A stretch of DNA of 14,213 bases from CAYVUB01 sp964454675 (GCA_964454675.1 CAYVUB010000045.1:1-14213); one strand, 5' to 3'; shown: positions 1 through 6,370, counted from the stretch's first letter. The notes: a model not told the origin generated them from the sequence alone. Translations and numbers: made by a program.

Positions 1-52
1 GCTTAACAGACGCTCCGAATTTAAAATTACTAAAGGTGCGCCTGGGAATTAG
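1..52 (+). CDS. C-terminal end of an OmpA-family protein (partial)
   Basis: Reading from base 2, sixteen codons give LNRRSEFKITKGAPGN and then a TAG stop at 50-52. The NRRxEF stretch is typical of the extreme C-terminus of OmpA-like peptidoglycan-binding domains, where the arginine lies near the diaminopimelate-binding site. In Bacteroidota such domains often end outer-membrane or PD40-repeat proteins. The rest of the gene lies outside the window. A rho-independent terminator 46 bases after the stop supports a gene ending here on this strand. A competing frame (3-119) gives a peptide with no recognisable pattern. The call rests on one short motif and is moderate. Confidence 0.5.
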   Translation, partial: LNRRSEFKITKGAPGN

Positions 53-97
53 TGAAAAACGATTTAATAGCAAATTAACTAAATCAACCGGAAAATT

Positions 98-128
98 CGC
101 TATCCATAAATTTGGGTAGCGTTTTTTT
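98..128 (+). terminator. Rho-independent terminator after the OmpA-like gene
   Basis: CGCTATCC (98-105) pairs with GGGTAGCG (114-121) over 8 bp with one G-T pair, around an 8-base loop. Seven T residues follow (122-128), so it is oriented for + strand transcription arriving from the left edge. Confidence 0.75.
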
Positions 129-164
129 ATAATATTGATTTGATGCAGGTAAGTAAAACCCATA

Positions 165-198
165 AAAAAAGCTGTTCTTGGCACTGAACAGCTTTTTT
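165..198 (-). terminator. Terminator of the sigma factor / barrel protein operon (probably bidirectional)
   Basis: AAAAAAGCTGTTC (165-177) and GAACAGCTTTTTT (186-198) form a perfect 13-bp stem around an 8-base loop. On the - strand it lies 20 bases after the stop of the barrel-protein gene and is followed by a T run, so it should end that operon. It also has a T run on the + strand and could back up the terminator at 98-128. Confidence 0.8.
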
Positions 199-217
199 GT
201 CATAATAATCTACTAAC

Positions 218-1711
218 TTAAAACTTAAAACTAAAGCCACTATATACACCAATAAAATAAGGCTGAAAATCTCCCGAAGTATTATTGAATGTATTGATTT
301 GATATTTGAACATAGGTTCAACATTCAATTTTAATTTGTCCGATATATGGTAGCTAATCCCCAATCCAAGATTGGCACTATAACTCATATCATTTATATT
401 GTTTGATTCGCCCAAAAGAGTTCGGTTGCCTTCAACAATTGAATAAATATTATTACTATTCAAAAATAAGGTGCTAAAACCACCTATAATATTAATTCCC
501 AATTTTTTATTGACAACACTATATTCTACTTCAAGAGGAATTTCAATATAACCAAATTGCTGATCCAAACTTCCTTTAAGGGTTGTCTTAAATATTTCGG
601 GGGCAGAAGCAAAGTCGATGCTTTGTGCACTCATATACATACTGTTTTGTTGGCTTTGGGAATTAAAACTGATATTTCTAAGTCCGTTGGAAACAGCAAT
701 ACCGGCATCATTAAATGCAACGACATTTGTGGTAGTATAGCTTAAATCAACTTTATTGATTCCTGCGCGAACTTTGATCTTTTCATTGATTGCATAACTT
801 CCACCTATACCGTAGCTCATGTTTACTTCGTTACTTTTCCCGTTTTCAATAAACTGGCTGTGTATGGTTGATCCTTTTCTTAAGCTGTTGAAATAAACAG
901 GCGCCACATTTGGTGAAATGCTCCACCTGTTTAATCGTTTTTCCTTTTCTTCTTCATTAATACTGTTAGCTTCGGCTATTGCGTCTTCTATACTTTTTTT
1001 GTCTTCTATGATGGTTTTAGAATCTTCTGTTATGGTGTTTTCTGCGTTATCTGTTTTATTTAATGCTGCATTTGCCGCTACAGTTGCTCCTGCGGAATTT
1101 GTGTTGTCTTTGTTCTGGTTTGCACGTGTTTCGGCTTCATTAACTTTTCCCGAAGTGTTATCCGGTGATTTATTTTGGTTAGGTTCAGGTAGATTTGAAG
1201 TGTTTTGAGCCAATGCTTCATTTGTTGGGTTATTGACAGATTTTTTATTCTGAAAACTTTCGCTTTGAGCCGTTTCAATACCATTTGATTTGTTTTGACG
1301 GTTTGTTGATGACGCTACATTGGTATTGGTTTTTGTTTTATCAACATTGGTCTTTTTTTCGTTGGAATTGTTTATTAGTCCTTCAGAATGTGTGCCGGTT
1401 TCAACCACATTAGTATTTTGATTGTTGTGATTGATGGTTTCATTGGGTTGTTCTGAAGCATTTTTTCCGGTATTTACAACGTTGGTATTTGTTTCTTCAG
1501 AATTATTGAATAGTGTTGTTCCTACGGTAAACAGCAGAGCAAGCAATGCGGCGACTCCTGCGGCTTGCCACCATATAGGAATCACTTTGCGTTTGCGCTT
1601 ATCTTTATGCAGACGGTTTTGAATGTTTTCCCACACGGCATCATCGGGCATAGCTTCAAAGTTTTTGAGCTTTTCCTTAAAAATGTGGTCTATATGTTTT
1701 TTTTTACTCAT
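218..1711 (-). CDS. Anti-sigma-like membrane protein fused to an outer-membrane beta-barrel
   Basis: The 497-residue product has three parts. Residues 1-42 are charged and cytoplasmic-looking, with the pattern AMPDDAVWENIQNRL (20-34) that often opens proteins encoded beside Bacteroidota ECF sigma factors. Residues 43-68 form one hydrophobic helix. Residues 69-255 are a low-complexity Asn/Thr/Lys/Glu linker with partial repeats (NTNVVNTG at 75, NTNVVETG at 99, NTNVA at 129). Residues 262-497 show alternating beta strands, for example YIEIPLEVEYSV (388-399), and end in Phe, as outer-membrane barrels of the PorT/OMP_b-brl type do. The start codon overlaps the sigma gene stop by one base (TAATG), suggesting translational coupling. 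I infer that it holds the sigma factor at the inner membrane while its C-terminus sits in the outer membrane. No cleavable signal peptide is seen. The regulatory role is inferred from context; the domain layout is visible. Confidence 0.8.
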   Translation of the reverse strand: MSKKKHIDHIFKEKLKNFEAMPDDAVWENIQNRLHKDKRKRKVIPIWWQAAGVAALLALLFTVGTTLFNNSEETNTNVVNTGKNASEQPNETINHNNQNTNVVETGTHSEGLINNSNEKKTNVDKTKTNTNVASSTNRQNKSNGIETAQSESFQNKKSVNNPTNEALAQNTSNLPEPNQNKSPDNTSGKVNEAETRANQNKDNTNSAGATVAANAALNKTDNAENTITEDSKTIIEDKKSIEDAIAEANSINEEEKEKRLNRWSISPNVAPVYFNSLRKGSTIHSQFIENGKSNEVNMSYGIGGSYAINEKIKVRAGINKVDLSYTTTNVVAFNDAGIAVSNGLRNISFNSQSQQNSMYMSAQSIDFASAPEIFKTTLKGSLDQQFGYIEIPLEVEYSVVNKKLGINIIGGFSTLFLNSNNIYSIVEGNRTLLGESNNINDMSYSANLGLGISYHISDKLKLNVEPMFKYQINTFNNTSGDFQPYFIGVYSGFSFKF

Positions 1712-2253
1712 TATAAATTTTCTGAGTTTAATTGCGTTTTGTGTTGTTCTATTTTTTCCTTTAAAATCAATCGTGCTCTGGCAAGATTTGATTTTGAAGT
1801 TCCGGTTGTTATGTTCAGCATTTTTGCTATTTCTTTATGCGAATAATCATCTAATGCATACAGGTTAAAAACCAGCCGGTATCTGTCCGGCAGTTCCTGA
1901 ATAATACTGAGCAGGTAATCCATACTCAGGTTGTCATCATCAATTTCAACAGGAGTGTCATCAACATGATTTTCATTAACTGTTTCAAAAAAAACAACAT
2001 TTCTATAACGCTGTAATGCGGTATTAACAGCTATGCGTTTCATCCAACCTTCCAAAGAACCTTTGTTATTATATTGTGCTATTTTATTAAAAATAGTCAC
2101 AAATGCGTCCTGCAAATTATCTTGCGCTTCCGCATGGTTTCTTGAATACTTTAAGCACAATGAAAACAGCTTATTTGCGTACAGCCTGTATAATTGACTT
2201 TGTGCCTGAGCATCATTTTTTTTACAATTTATGATGAGTTGTTCTAAACTCAC
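1711..2253 (-). CDS. ECF-type RNA polymerase sigma factor
   Basis: This 180-residue protein has the normal size and two-domain plan of an ECF sigma-70 factor. Region 2 (about 17-85) includes AEAQDNLQDAFVTIF and the GSLEGWMKRIAVNTALQRYR stretch, which would melt and recognise the -10 element. Region 4 (about 112-170) contains LPDRYRLVFNLY and the helix-turn-helix DDYSHKEIAKMLNITTGTSKS that reads the -35. The start must be GTG at 2253, because a TAA lies two codons upstream in frame and no earlier ATG exists. An out-of-frame ATG-TGA start-stop overlaps that GTG. The stop overlaps the ATG of the downstream anti-sigma/barrel gene, and a lipoprotein gene ends 34 bases upstream. It probably responds to an envelope signal passed by those neighbours; its regulon cannot be told from here. 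Confidence 0.93.
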   Translation of the reverse strand: MSLEQLIINCKKNDAQAQSQLYRLYANKLFSLCLKYSRNHAEAQDNLQDAFVTIFNKIAQYNNKGSLEGWMKRIAVNTALQRYRNVVFFETVNENHVDDTPVEIDDDNLSMDYLLSIIQELPDRYRLVFNLYALDDYSHKEIAKMLNITTGTSKSNLARARLILKEKIEQHKTQLNSENL

Positions 2254-2287
2254 ATGTTATATGTGTTAGTTAAATTATTTCGTATGT

Positions 2288-2701
2288 TTACTCTACAACC
2301 GGCACTTCTACTATGTAATAAGTATCGTTGCCACTTGTGTCTTCGCCTTGCCAAAATTTAAAGACATAAGTGCCGTTACTGTTAACCATAAAGTTAAAAG
2401 AGACTTCAACTTCCTGATTTTCTAACGGTAAGCAATCATTGTTTTCGTAAACGGTAGTAACAACAGCTACTGTTCTTTGATTTAATTCCGGAACGTAATA
2501 AAAATTATTAAACTCATGACATGTTGAAGGGCGTAAATAGGTTACGGTTATTTCATAAGTTTCTCCCAGAACAAATTCTTCCGGCATGGTAACACTTTCA
2601 ACCGGTAAAATTTCATGATGGAAATTATTCCCGTAATCATCATTCAGGCTGCATGAAACAAATGAAGCGGCAACTAATAATAATAAAACAATTTTTTTCA
2701 T
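2288..2701 (-). CDS. Small secreted lipoprotein, possibly surface-exposed
   Basis: The best start is the ATG at 2701, which gives 137 residues beginning MKKIVLLLLVAASFVSC. This is a compact lipoprotein signal peptide with lipidation expected at Cys17. An ATG 12 codons upstream would bury the signal peptide. The mature part begins SLNDD, an acidic stretch resembling the lipoprotein export signal that sends Bacteroidota lipoproteins to the cell surface. The rest alternates hydrophobic and polar residues like an immunoglobulin-like beta-sandwich (about 32-137), with Cys61 and Cys90 as a possible disulfide. I do not recognise the family. It ends 34 bases before the ECF sigma gene on the same strand, so it is probably the first gene of that operon and may sense or modulate its signal. 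That link is inference. Confidence 0.75.
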   Translation of the reverse strand: MKKIVLLLLVAASFVSCSLNDDYGNNFHHEILPVESVTMPEEFVLGETYEITVTYLRPSTCHEFNNFYYVPELNQRTVAVVTTVYENNDCLPLENQEVEVSFNFMVNSNGTYVFKFWQGEDTSGNDTYYIVEVPVVE

Positions 2702-2782
2702 ATTGAAAAATTTTAGATATATATTGAAATCTAACATAGTATAGATGCAAAGTTGGGAAAAAGGTTGCGTGTTGAATAAAAA

Positions 2783-2805
2783 AAATCCCGAAATTTTCGG
2801 GATTT
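2783..2805 (-). terminator. Terminator of recA
   Basis: AAATCCCGAAA and TTTCGGGATTT form an 11-bp perfect inverted repeat separated by one base, so in practice the stem is about 9-10 bp with a small loop. On the - strand it begins nine bases after the recA stop and runs into about eight T residues (TTTTTTTTATTC). It separates recA from the lipoprotein-sigma unit. Confidence 0.85.
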
Positions 2806-2813
2806 AGATTTTT

Positions 2814-3827
2814 TTAGTCGCTTGCCGAAGCTGCTTTGGCTACTTTTCTAACCTTTTCTTCAAGCTCATCCATCAGTTCAGGATTGTCTTTTATCAGGGC
2901 TTTAACGGCATCACGGCCTTGTCCCAGCTTAGTATCTTCATAACTAAACCAAGAACCGCTTTTTTTGATAATATCGTTTTCTACAGCAATATCCAGTATT
3001 TCGCCAACTTTCGAAATCCCTTCGCCGTACATGATGTCAAATTCAGCGGTTTTAAATGGCGGTGCCACTTTGTTTTTAACCACTTTAACTCTGGTTTTGT
3101 TTCCGGTTACATTACCGTCTGTTTCTTTTATTTGTGTTGAACGGCGTATATCCAAACGCACAGAGGCATAAAATTTCAAAGCGTTTCCTCCTGTGGTGGT
3201 TTCGGGGTTTCCAAACATAACGCCTATTTTTTCACGCAACTGGTTAATAAATATTACGGTACAATTGGTTCTGCTTATAGATGCGGTAAGTTTTCTAAGC
3301 GCTTGCGACATCAATCGGGCGTGTAATCCCATTTTTGAATCGCCCATTTCACCTTCAATCTCACTTTTTGGTGTTAATGCTGCAACCGAGTCAATCACTA
3401 CAATATCAATAGCACCGGAACGTATCAGGTTGTCGGCAATTTCTAAGGCTTGTTCACCATTATCAGGTTGTGAAATAATAAGGTTATCTAAGTCAATACC
3501 TAATTTTTCGGCATAACTTCTGTCAAATGCATGTTCGGCATCAATAAAAGCGGCAATACCGCCTTTTTTTTGTGCTTCGGCAATGGCATGTAAGGTTAAG
3601 GTTGTTTTACCCGATGATTCCGGACCGTAAATTTCAATAACCCGACCTCTTGGATAACCGCCTACACCCAATGCAATATCAAGACCCAGTGACCCTGATG
3701 AAATAGAATCTACATCTACAACCGCCTGATCGCTCATTTTCATAACGGTACCTTTGCCGTAAGTCTTGTCCAGTTTATCTAAAGTAAGCTGTAAGGCTTT
3801 AAGTTTGGCTTCTTTTTCACTACTCAT
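2814..3827 (-). CDS. recA: RecA recombinase
   Basis: RecA forms ATP-dependent filaments on single-stranded DNA, drives strand exchange in recombinational repair, and in many bacteria triggers LexA self-cleavage. The 337-residue product is full length. It shows the Walker A motif GPESSGKTT (68-76), the catalytic-Glu segment IDAEHAFD (95-102), the Walker B strand DIVVIDSVAAL (141-151), the L2 DNA-binding loop around QLREKIGVMFGNPETTTGG (196-214), and the C-terminal domain ending in AASASD. ATG at 3827 gives the usual N-terminus (MSSEKEAKLKAL). It is a stand-alone unit: its terminator follows directly, and a plausible promoter lies about 30 bases upstream. I saw no convincing SOS-type operator in the 120 bases upstream, so SOS control cannot be claimed. 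Confidence 0.99.
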   Translation of the reverse strand: MSSEKEAKLKALQLTLDKLDKTYGKGTVMKMSDQAVVDVDSISSGSLGLDIALGVGGYPRGRVIEIYGPESSGKTTLTLHAIAEAQKKGGIAAFIDAEHAFDRSYAEKLGIDLDNLIISQPDNGEQALEIADNLIRSGAIDIVVIDSVAALTPKSEIEGEMGDSKMGLHARLMSQALRKLTASISRTNCTVIFINQLREKIGVMFGNPETTTGGNALKFYASVRLDIRRSTQIKETDGNVTGNKTRVKVVKNKVAPPFKTAEFDIMYGEGISKVGEILDIAVENDIIKKSGSWFSYEDTKLGQGRDAVKALIKDNPELMDELEEKVRKVAKAASASD

Positions 3828-3857
3828 TTTCGTACATTTTCTATGATTAAATTAAGG

Positions 3858-3888
3858 CTAAAATACTACTTCTTTTTATTCTTAACAA
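3858..3888 (-). promoter_or_regulatory. Candidate recA promoter
   Basis: On the - strand, TTG (3888-3886) is followed after 20 bases by TATTTTAG (3865-3858). This fits the Bacteroidota promoter plan of a -33 TTG and a -7 TAnnTTTG with one mismatch (A for T at the seventh position). The transcript would start near 3852, about 25 bases before the recA ATG. Confidence 0.4.
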
Positions 3889-3930
3889 TCTTATGACGCA
3901 ACCTTTTTACAATTTTTGCATCTATAATAT

Positions 3931-3946
3931 AAGATTGGGAAATCTT
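3931..3946. promoter_or_regulatory. Short inverted repeat between recA and the small-peptide gene
   Basis: AAGATT-GGGA-AATCTT is a perfect 6-bp inverted repeat with a 4-base spacer. It lies between the divergent recA and small-peptide units, about 105 bases upstream of the recA start and 70 upstream of the peptide start. It could be an operator for either, but no known binding site is recognised. Confidence 0.25.
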
Positions 3947-4016
3947 GCTATGAAAACCCCGTTTTAGCCTAAGAAAGTTCCCATCTGGAGTTCTAACAAT
4001 TTAAATAGAGTAACAG

Positions 4017-4109
4017 ATGAAATTTTTTAAAAAGCTTATTTTTAACAACGTATTGGGCGTTTCAATTGCCGTTTGTGTTAATGGCAGTTGTAAAGCCGAT
4101 GGAGGTTAG
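4017..4109 (+). CDS. Possible 30-residue hydrophobic small protein
   Basis: An ATG at 4017 opens 30 codons ending in TAG at 4107-4109. The peptide starts MKFFKKLIF, with three lysines in the first six residues. It continues as a hydrophobic stretch NNVLGVSIAVCV (10-21) and ends NGSCKADGG, with cysteines at 20 and 25. A basic head plus hydrophobic core suits a membrane-inserted or exported peptide. Codon use is unremarkable for the window. It is followed at once by a long hairpin and then a + strand terminator, so a separate short transcript is plausible. No Shine-Dalgarno sequence is evident, which is normal for this phylum. I do not recognise the family. Alternatives are a noncoding RNA with a chance frame, a leader peptide or a small toxin-like peptide. 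The order (peptide, hairpin, terminator) is seen; that it is translated is inferred. Confidence 0.45.
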   Translation: MKFFKKLIFNNVLGVSIAVCVNGSCKADGG

Positions 4110-4171
4110 CTCGTTTTAATATTTTTTGAATTACATAATTTAAAAAGAATATTAACAACGAGTTAGTCCTC
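4102..4171 (+). ncRNA. Long imperfect hairpin overlapping the small-peptide stop codon
   Basis: Nested complementary blocks span 70 bases: GAGG (4102-4105) with CCTC (4168-4171), CTCGTT (4110-4115) with AACGAG (4157-4162), TTAATATT (4116-4123) with AATATTAA (4148-4155), then TTTT with AAAA and AATT (4129-4132) with AATT (4137-4140) around ACAT. Only small bulges interrupt it, including C4156 and the TTAG/TTAGT internal loop. Its 5' arm contains the peptide's stop codon, so ribosomes finishing translation would open its base. It may be a structured 3' UTR, an RNA stability element or part of a small RNA. A relic of a small mobile repeat is also possible. Confidence 0.5.
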
Positions 4172-4174
4172 AAG

Positions 4175-4209
4175 AAAGCACTTCACAATTATTATGAAGT
4201 GCTTTTTTT
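4175..4209 (+). terminator. Terminator of the small-peptide / hairpin transcript
   Basis: AAAGCACTTCA (4175-4185) and TGAAGTGCTTT (4195-4205) form a perfect 11-bp stem with a 9-base loop, followed by four more T residues and ATTT. The T run is only on the + strand side. As trhO begins downstream, this terminator must serve a + strand transcript starting inside the recA-trhO gap. Confidence 0.85.
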
Positions 4210-4249
4210 ATTTCGCAAACATCAATTATAGATTGCTGCAACTTTTTTA

Positions 4250-4257
4250 TACCTTTG
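4250..4257 (+). promoter_or_regulatory. -7 box of the trhO promoter
   Basis: TACCTTTG is an exact match to the Bacteroidota -7 consensus TAnnTTTG. The nearest upstream TTG (4233-4235) is 14 bases away, shorter than the usual spacing, so the -33 element is weak. Transcription should start near 4262-4265, about 30 bases before the trhO ATG. Confidence 0.6.
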
Positions 4258-4294
4258 TAAAAATAAATCTTTAACCTTAAAAAATTAGTATAGC

Positions 4295-5365
4295 ATGCAA
4301 CTGTACAATAACTTAAGTGCTAAAGAAAGAGCAGCACTTATTGAACAAGCAGGTAAAGACCGCTTGACCATCTCTTTCTACCAATATGCCAAAATAGGCG
4401 CTACCGAAATTTTCAGAAACCACATGTTTTTAGTCTGGAACGAACTTGATGTTCTGGGCAGGATTTACATTGCCAAAGAAGGTATTAACGCCCAATTATC
4501 TGTTCCGGCAGATAACTTTAACAAATTTAAAGACCATTTGGACAGTATTACTTTTCTGGAAAATGTACGTTTAAATATTGCCGTTGAACACGATAATTAT
4601 GCTTTTTTAAAACTAAAAGTAAAAGTACGCGATAAGATTGTTGCCGATGGATTAAACGACGATACCTTTGATGTTACAAACAAAGGTGTTCATGTAAATG
4701 CCGAAAGATTTAATGAGTTGATTGAAGATCCAAACACCATTTTGGTTGATATGCGCAACCATTATGAAAGTGAAATAGGACATTTTATAAATGCCATTAC
4801 ACCCGATGTTGATACCTTTAGAGAATCTTTGGACATTATTGAAGAAGATTTAAAAGACCATAAAGAAGATAAAAATTTAGTGATGTATTGTACGGGCGGC
4901 ATACGATGTGAAAAAGCCAGTGCCTATTACAAACATAAGGGATTTAAAAACGTATTTCAGTTAGATGGAGGTATTATCAATTATGTGCGCCAAGTGAATG
5001 AAAAAGGTTTGAAAAACAAGTTTATAGGCAAAAACTTTGTGTTTGACGAGCGTCGTTCAGAACGTATTTCTGATGATGTGATTGCACATTGCCATCAATG
5101 CGGTAACCCTGCCGATTTGCATACCAATTGCGCCAATGAAGCCTGTCATTTGTTGTTTATTCAATGTGACGATTGTAAAGAAAAGATGGAAAACTGCTGT
5201 TCGTCAACCTGTCAGGAAATTATTCATTTACCTTATGAAGAGCAAAAAACTTTGCGCAAAGGACAAGGCAACAGCAATGATATTTTCAAAAAAGGAAGAG
5301 CAGACCATTTACTTTATAAAAAAGACTTGAGGAATATTTTTGATACCTTAGCCCAAAAGCCATAA
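4295..5365 (+). CDS. trhO: tRNA uridine(34) hydroxylase TrhO (rhodanese-like)
   Basis: The YceA/UPF0176 family hydroxylates U34 of certain tRNAs to 5-hydroxyuridine using molecular oxygen, the first step towards cmo5U/mo5U wobble modification. This 356-residue protein has the family plan. An N-terminal acylphosphatase-like domain (about 25-115) includes RIYIAKEGINAQLS (56-69). A rhodanese domain (about 125-235) has the active-site loop YCTGGIRCEKA with Cys199 as the expected catalytic residue. The C-terminal region is Cys-rich, with cysteines at 266, 269, 279, 284, 291, 294, 301, 302 and 306, a likely metal-binding element. Length matches the E. coli homologue (about 350). It has its own promoter and its TAA directly abuts the ATG of a radical SAM gene, so the two are probably co-translated. 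Confidence 0.93.
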   Translation: MQLYNNLSAKERAALIEQAGKDRLTISFYQYAKIGATEIFRNHMFLVWNELDVLGRIYIAKEGINAQLSVPADNFNKFKDHLDSITFLENVRLNIAVEHDNYAFLKLKVKVRDKIVADGLNDDTFDVTNKGVHVNAERFNELIEDPNTILVDMRNHYESEIGHFINAITPDVDTFRESLDIIEEDLKDHKEDKNLVMYCTGGIRCEKASAYYKHKGFKNVFQLDGGIINYVRQVNEKGLKNKFIGKNFVFDERRSERISDDVIAHCHQCGNPADLHTNCANEACHLLFIQCDDCKEKMENCCSSTCQEIIHLPYEEQKTLRKGQGNSNDIFKKGRADHLLYKKDLRNIFDTLAQKP

Positions 5366-6370
5366 ATGAATATATACAAGCTATTAAAACTCAACAGAAA
5401 AATTAAAAGCCACAGAATAAAATTCTTGGCACTTTTTCTATTACACAAATTTAATAAGCGGTATCTGGCGGTTAATTTAGACCCTGTTATGGCGTGCAAT
5501 TTGCGTTGTAAAATGTGCTATTTTACAGATGCAGACTATGTAAAAACGTTAAAAGGACAATTTAAAGATGAAGATTTGAATTTGGTTGCTCAAACGATAT
5601 TCAATAGAGCCTTAAAACTTCAAATTGGTTGTGGAACCGAGCCTACGTTATTTAAAAACCTCCCAAAAATAGTTGAACTGGGCAAACAGCATAAAGTACC
5701 TTACATTTCAATAACTACAAATGCCAACCTTTTAACAGAAGAGAAAATAGAAGAGCTTTTAAAAGCCGGACTTAATGAATTTACCATTTCATTGCACGGT
5801 ATCACAAAAGAAAGCTATGAAAATTTCATGAAAAAAGCGAATTATGAAAAATTTCAAGAAGTATTTCAAACCTTTGCAAGATTAAAGTTAAACTATGATT
5901 TTACCGTTCGTATCAATTATACCTTTAACAAAGATAATTTTTATGAGCTCAAGGATTTTTTCAAGTATTTTAATGGGAATAGTTTTGATGTTCTTCAAAT
6001 TCGCCCTATTCAAAAAATCGGGAACACAGAATATCACGATTTTGATTTAGAATCTATACGCAATGATTATCCGTCATTAATTCAGCAAATCAAACAACAT
6101 TGCCAGCAGCATAACATCACGCTTTTAGCTTCGGAAAAATTACCCGAAAGCAATAAAACAAATGAATCAAGTTTAATTTTCAATTACACTTTTTGCTATA
6201 TCTCGCCTAACACTTTTTGGAAACCAAATTTTGATTGGAGAACCGAAAGTTTTAACACGTTTTCAAAGAAAATTGGTTGGAGCAATCAACTCTTCGCTAA
6301 TATTTTTAAATCTAAAAACGAGTTAAAGTCGTTATCCAACCGGTTAAATTACGATATTGATTTAAATTGA
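5366..6370 (+). CDS. Radical SAM protein of unknown substrate
   Basis: The 334-residue product contains the radical SAM motif CNLRCKMC (Cys44, Cys48, Cys51), which binds the 4Fe-4S cluster that cleaves S-adenosylmethionine to a 5'-deoxyadenosyl radical. GCGTEPTL (88-95) matches the family's SAM-binding 'GGE' position, and ISITTNANLLTEE (114-126) and FTISLHG (139-145) are later barrel strands. After about residue 250 there is only one cysteine (277), so the C-terminal SPASM or twitch domain with extra clusters is absent. A lysine-rich, hydrophobic segment (about 10-30) precedes the core and could touch the membrane. The ATG follows the trhO stop with no gap. The reaction cannot be told; a role near tRNA modification is suggested only by this coupling. 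Confidence 0.85.
   Translation: MNIYKLLKLNRKIKSHRIKFLALFLLHKFNKRYLAVNLDPVMACNLRCKMCYFTDADYVKTLKGQFKDEDLNLVAQTIFNRALKLQIGCGTEPTLFKNLPKIVELGKQHKVPYISITTNANLLTEEKIEELLKAGLNEFTISLHGITKESYENFMKKANYEKFQEVFQTFARLKLNYDFTVRINYTFNKDNFYELKDFFKYFNGNSFDVLQIRPIQKIGNTEYHDFDLESIRNDYPSLIQQIKQHCQQHNITLLASEKLPESNKTNESSLIFNYTFCYISPNTFWKPNFDWRTESFNTFSKKIGWSNQLFANIFKSKNELKSLSNRLNYDIDLN

Larger units (their letters stand above)
3828..4294. other. Intergenic region between recA and trhO (467 bases)
   Basis: From left to right this holds the recA promoter region, a short inverted repeat (3931-3946), an untranslated stretch, the 30-residue frame (4017-4109), the long hairpin (4102-4171), a + strand terminator (4175-4209) and the trhO promoter (4250-4257). 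A weak match to the -7 box for the small transcript is TAAGATTG at 3930-3937 (one mismatch), but no -33 box is placed correctly. The sequence TTAACAACG occurs twice, once inside the peptide frame near 4035-4045 and once in the 3' arm of the hairpin (4152-4160). Confidence 0.7.

Noticed and set aside
3..119. A second open + strand frame at the left edge
   Set aside because: It reads through the terminator stem and has no recognisable protein pattern, whereas the frame ending at 52 ends with an OmpA-like NRRSEF motif before the terminator.
918..1208. A 96-codon + strand frame opposite the barrel-protein gene
   Set aside because: It is antisense to the Asn/Thr-rich linker; its apparent Ser/Leu/Phe-rich hydrophobicity is a by-product of the complementary strand.
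2702..2782. Promoter for the lipoprotein-sigma operon
   Set aside because: On the - strand CAACTTTG and TATGTTAG each resemble the -7 box with mismatches, but neither has a TTG at suitable spacing, so no site was called, although a promoter is expected here.
3828..3930. SOS (LexA) box upstream of recA
   Set aside because: No symmetric site resembling a known LexA operator could be made out near the candidate recA promoter.
5366..6370. SPASM-type peptide-maturing radical SAM enzyme acting on the nearby small peptide
   Set aside because: The C-terminal half has only one cysteine (277), so auxiliary clusters are absent, and the peptide gene is separated from it by a terminator, a promoter and trhO.
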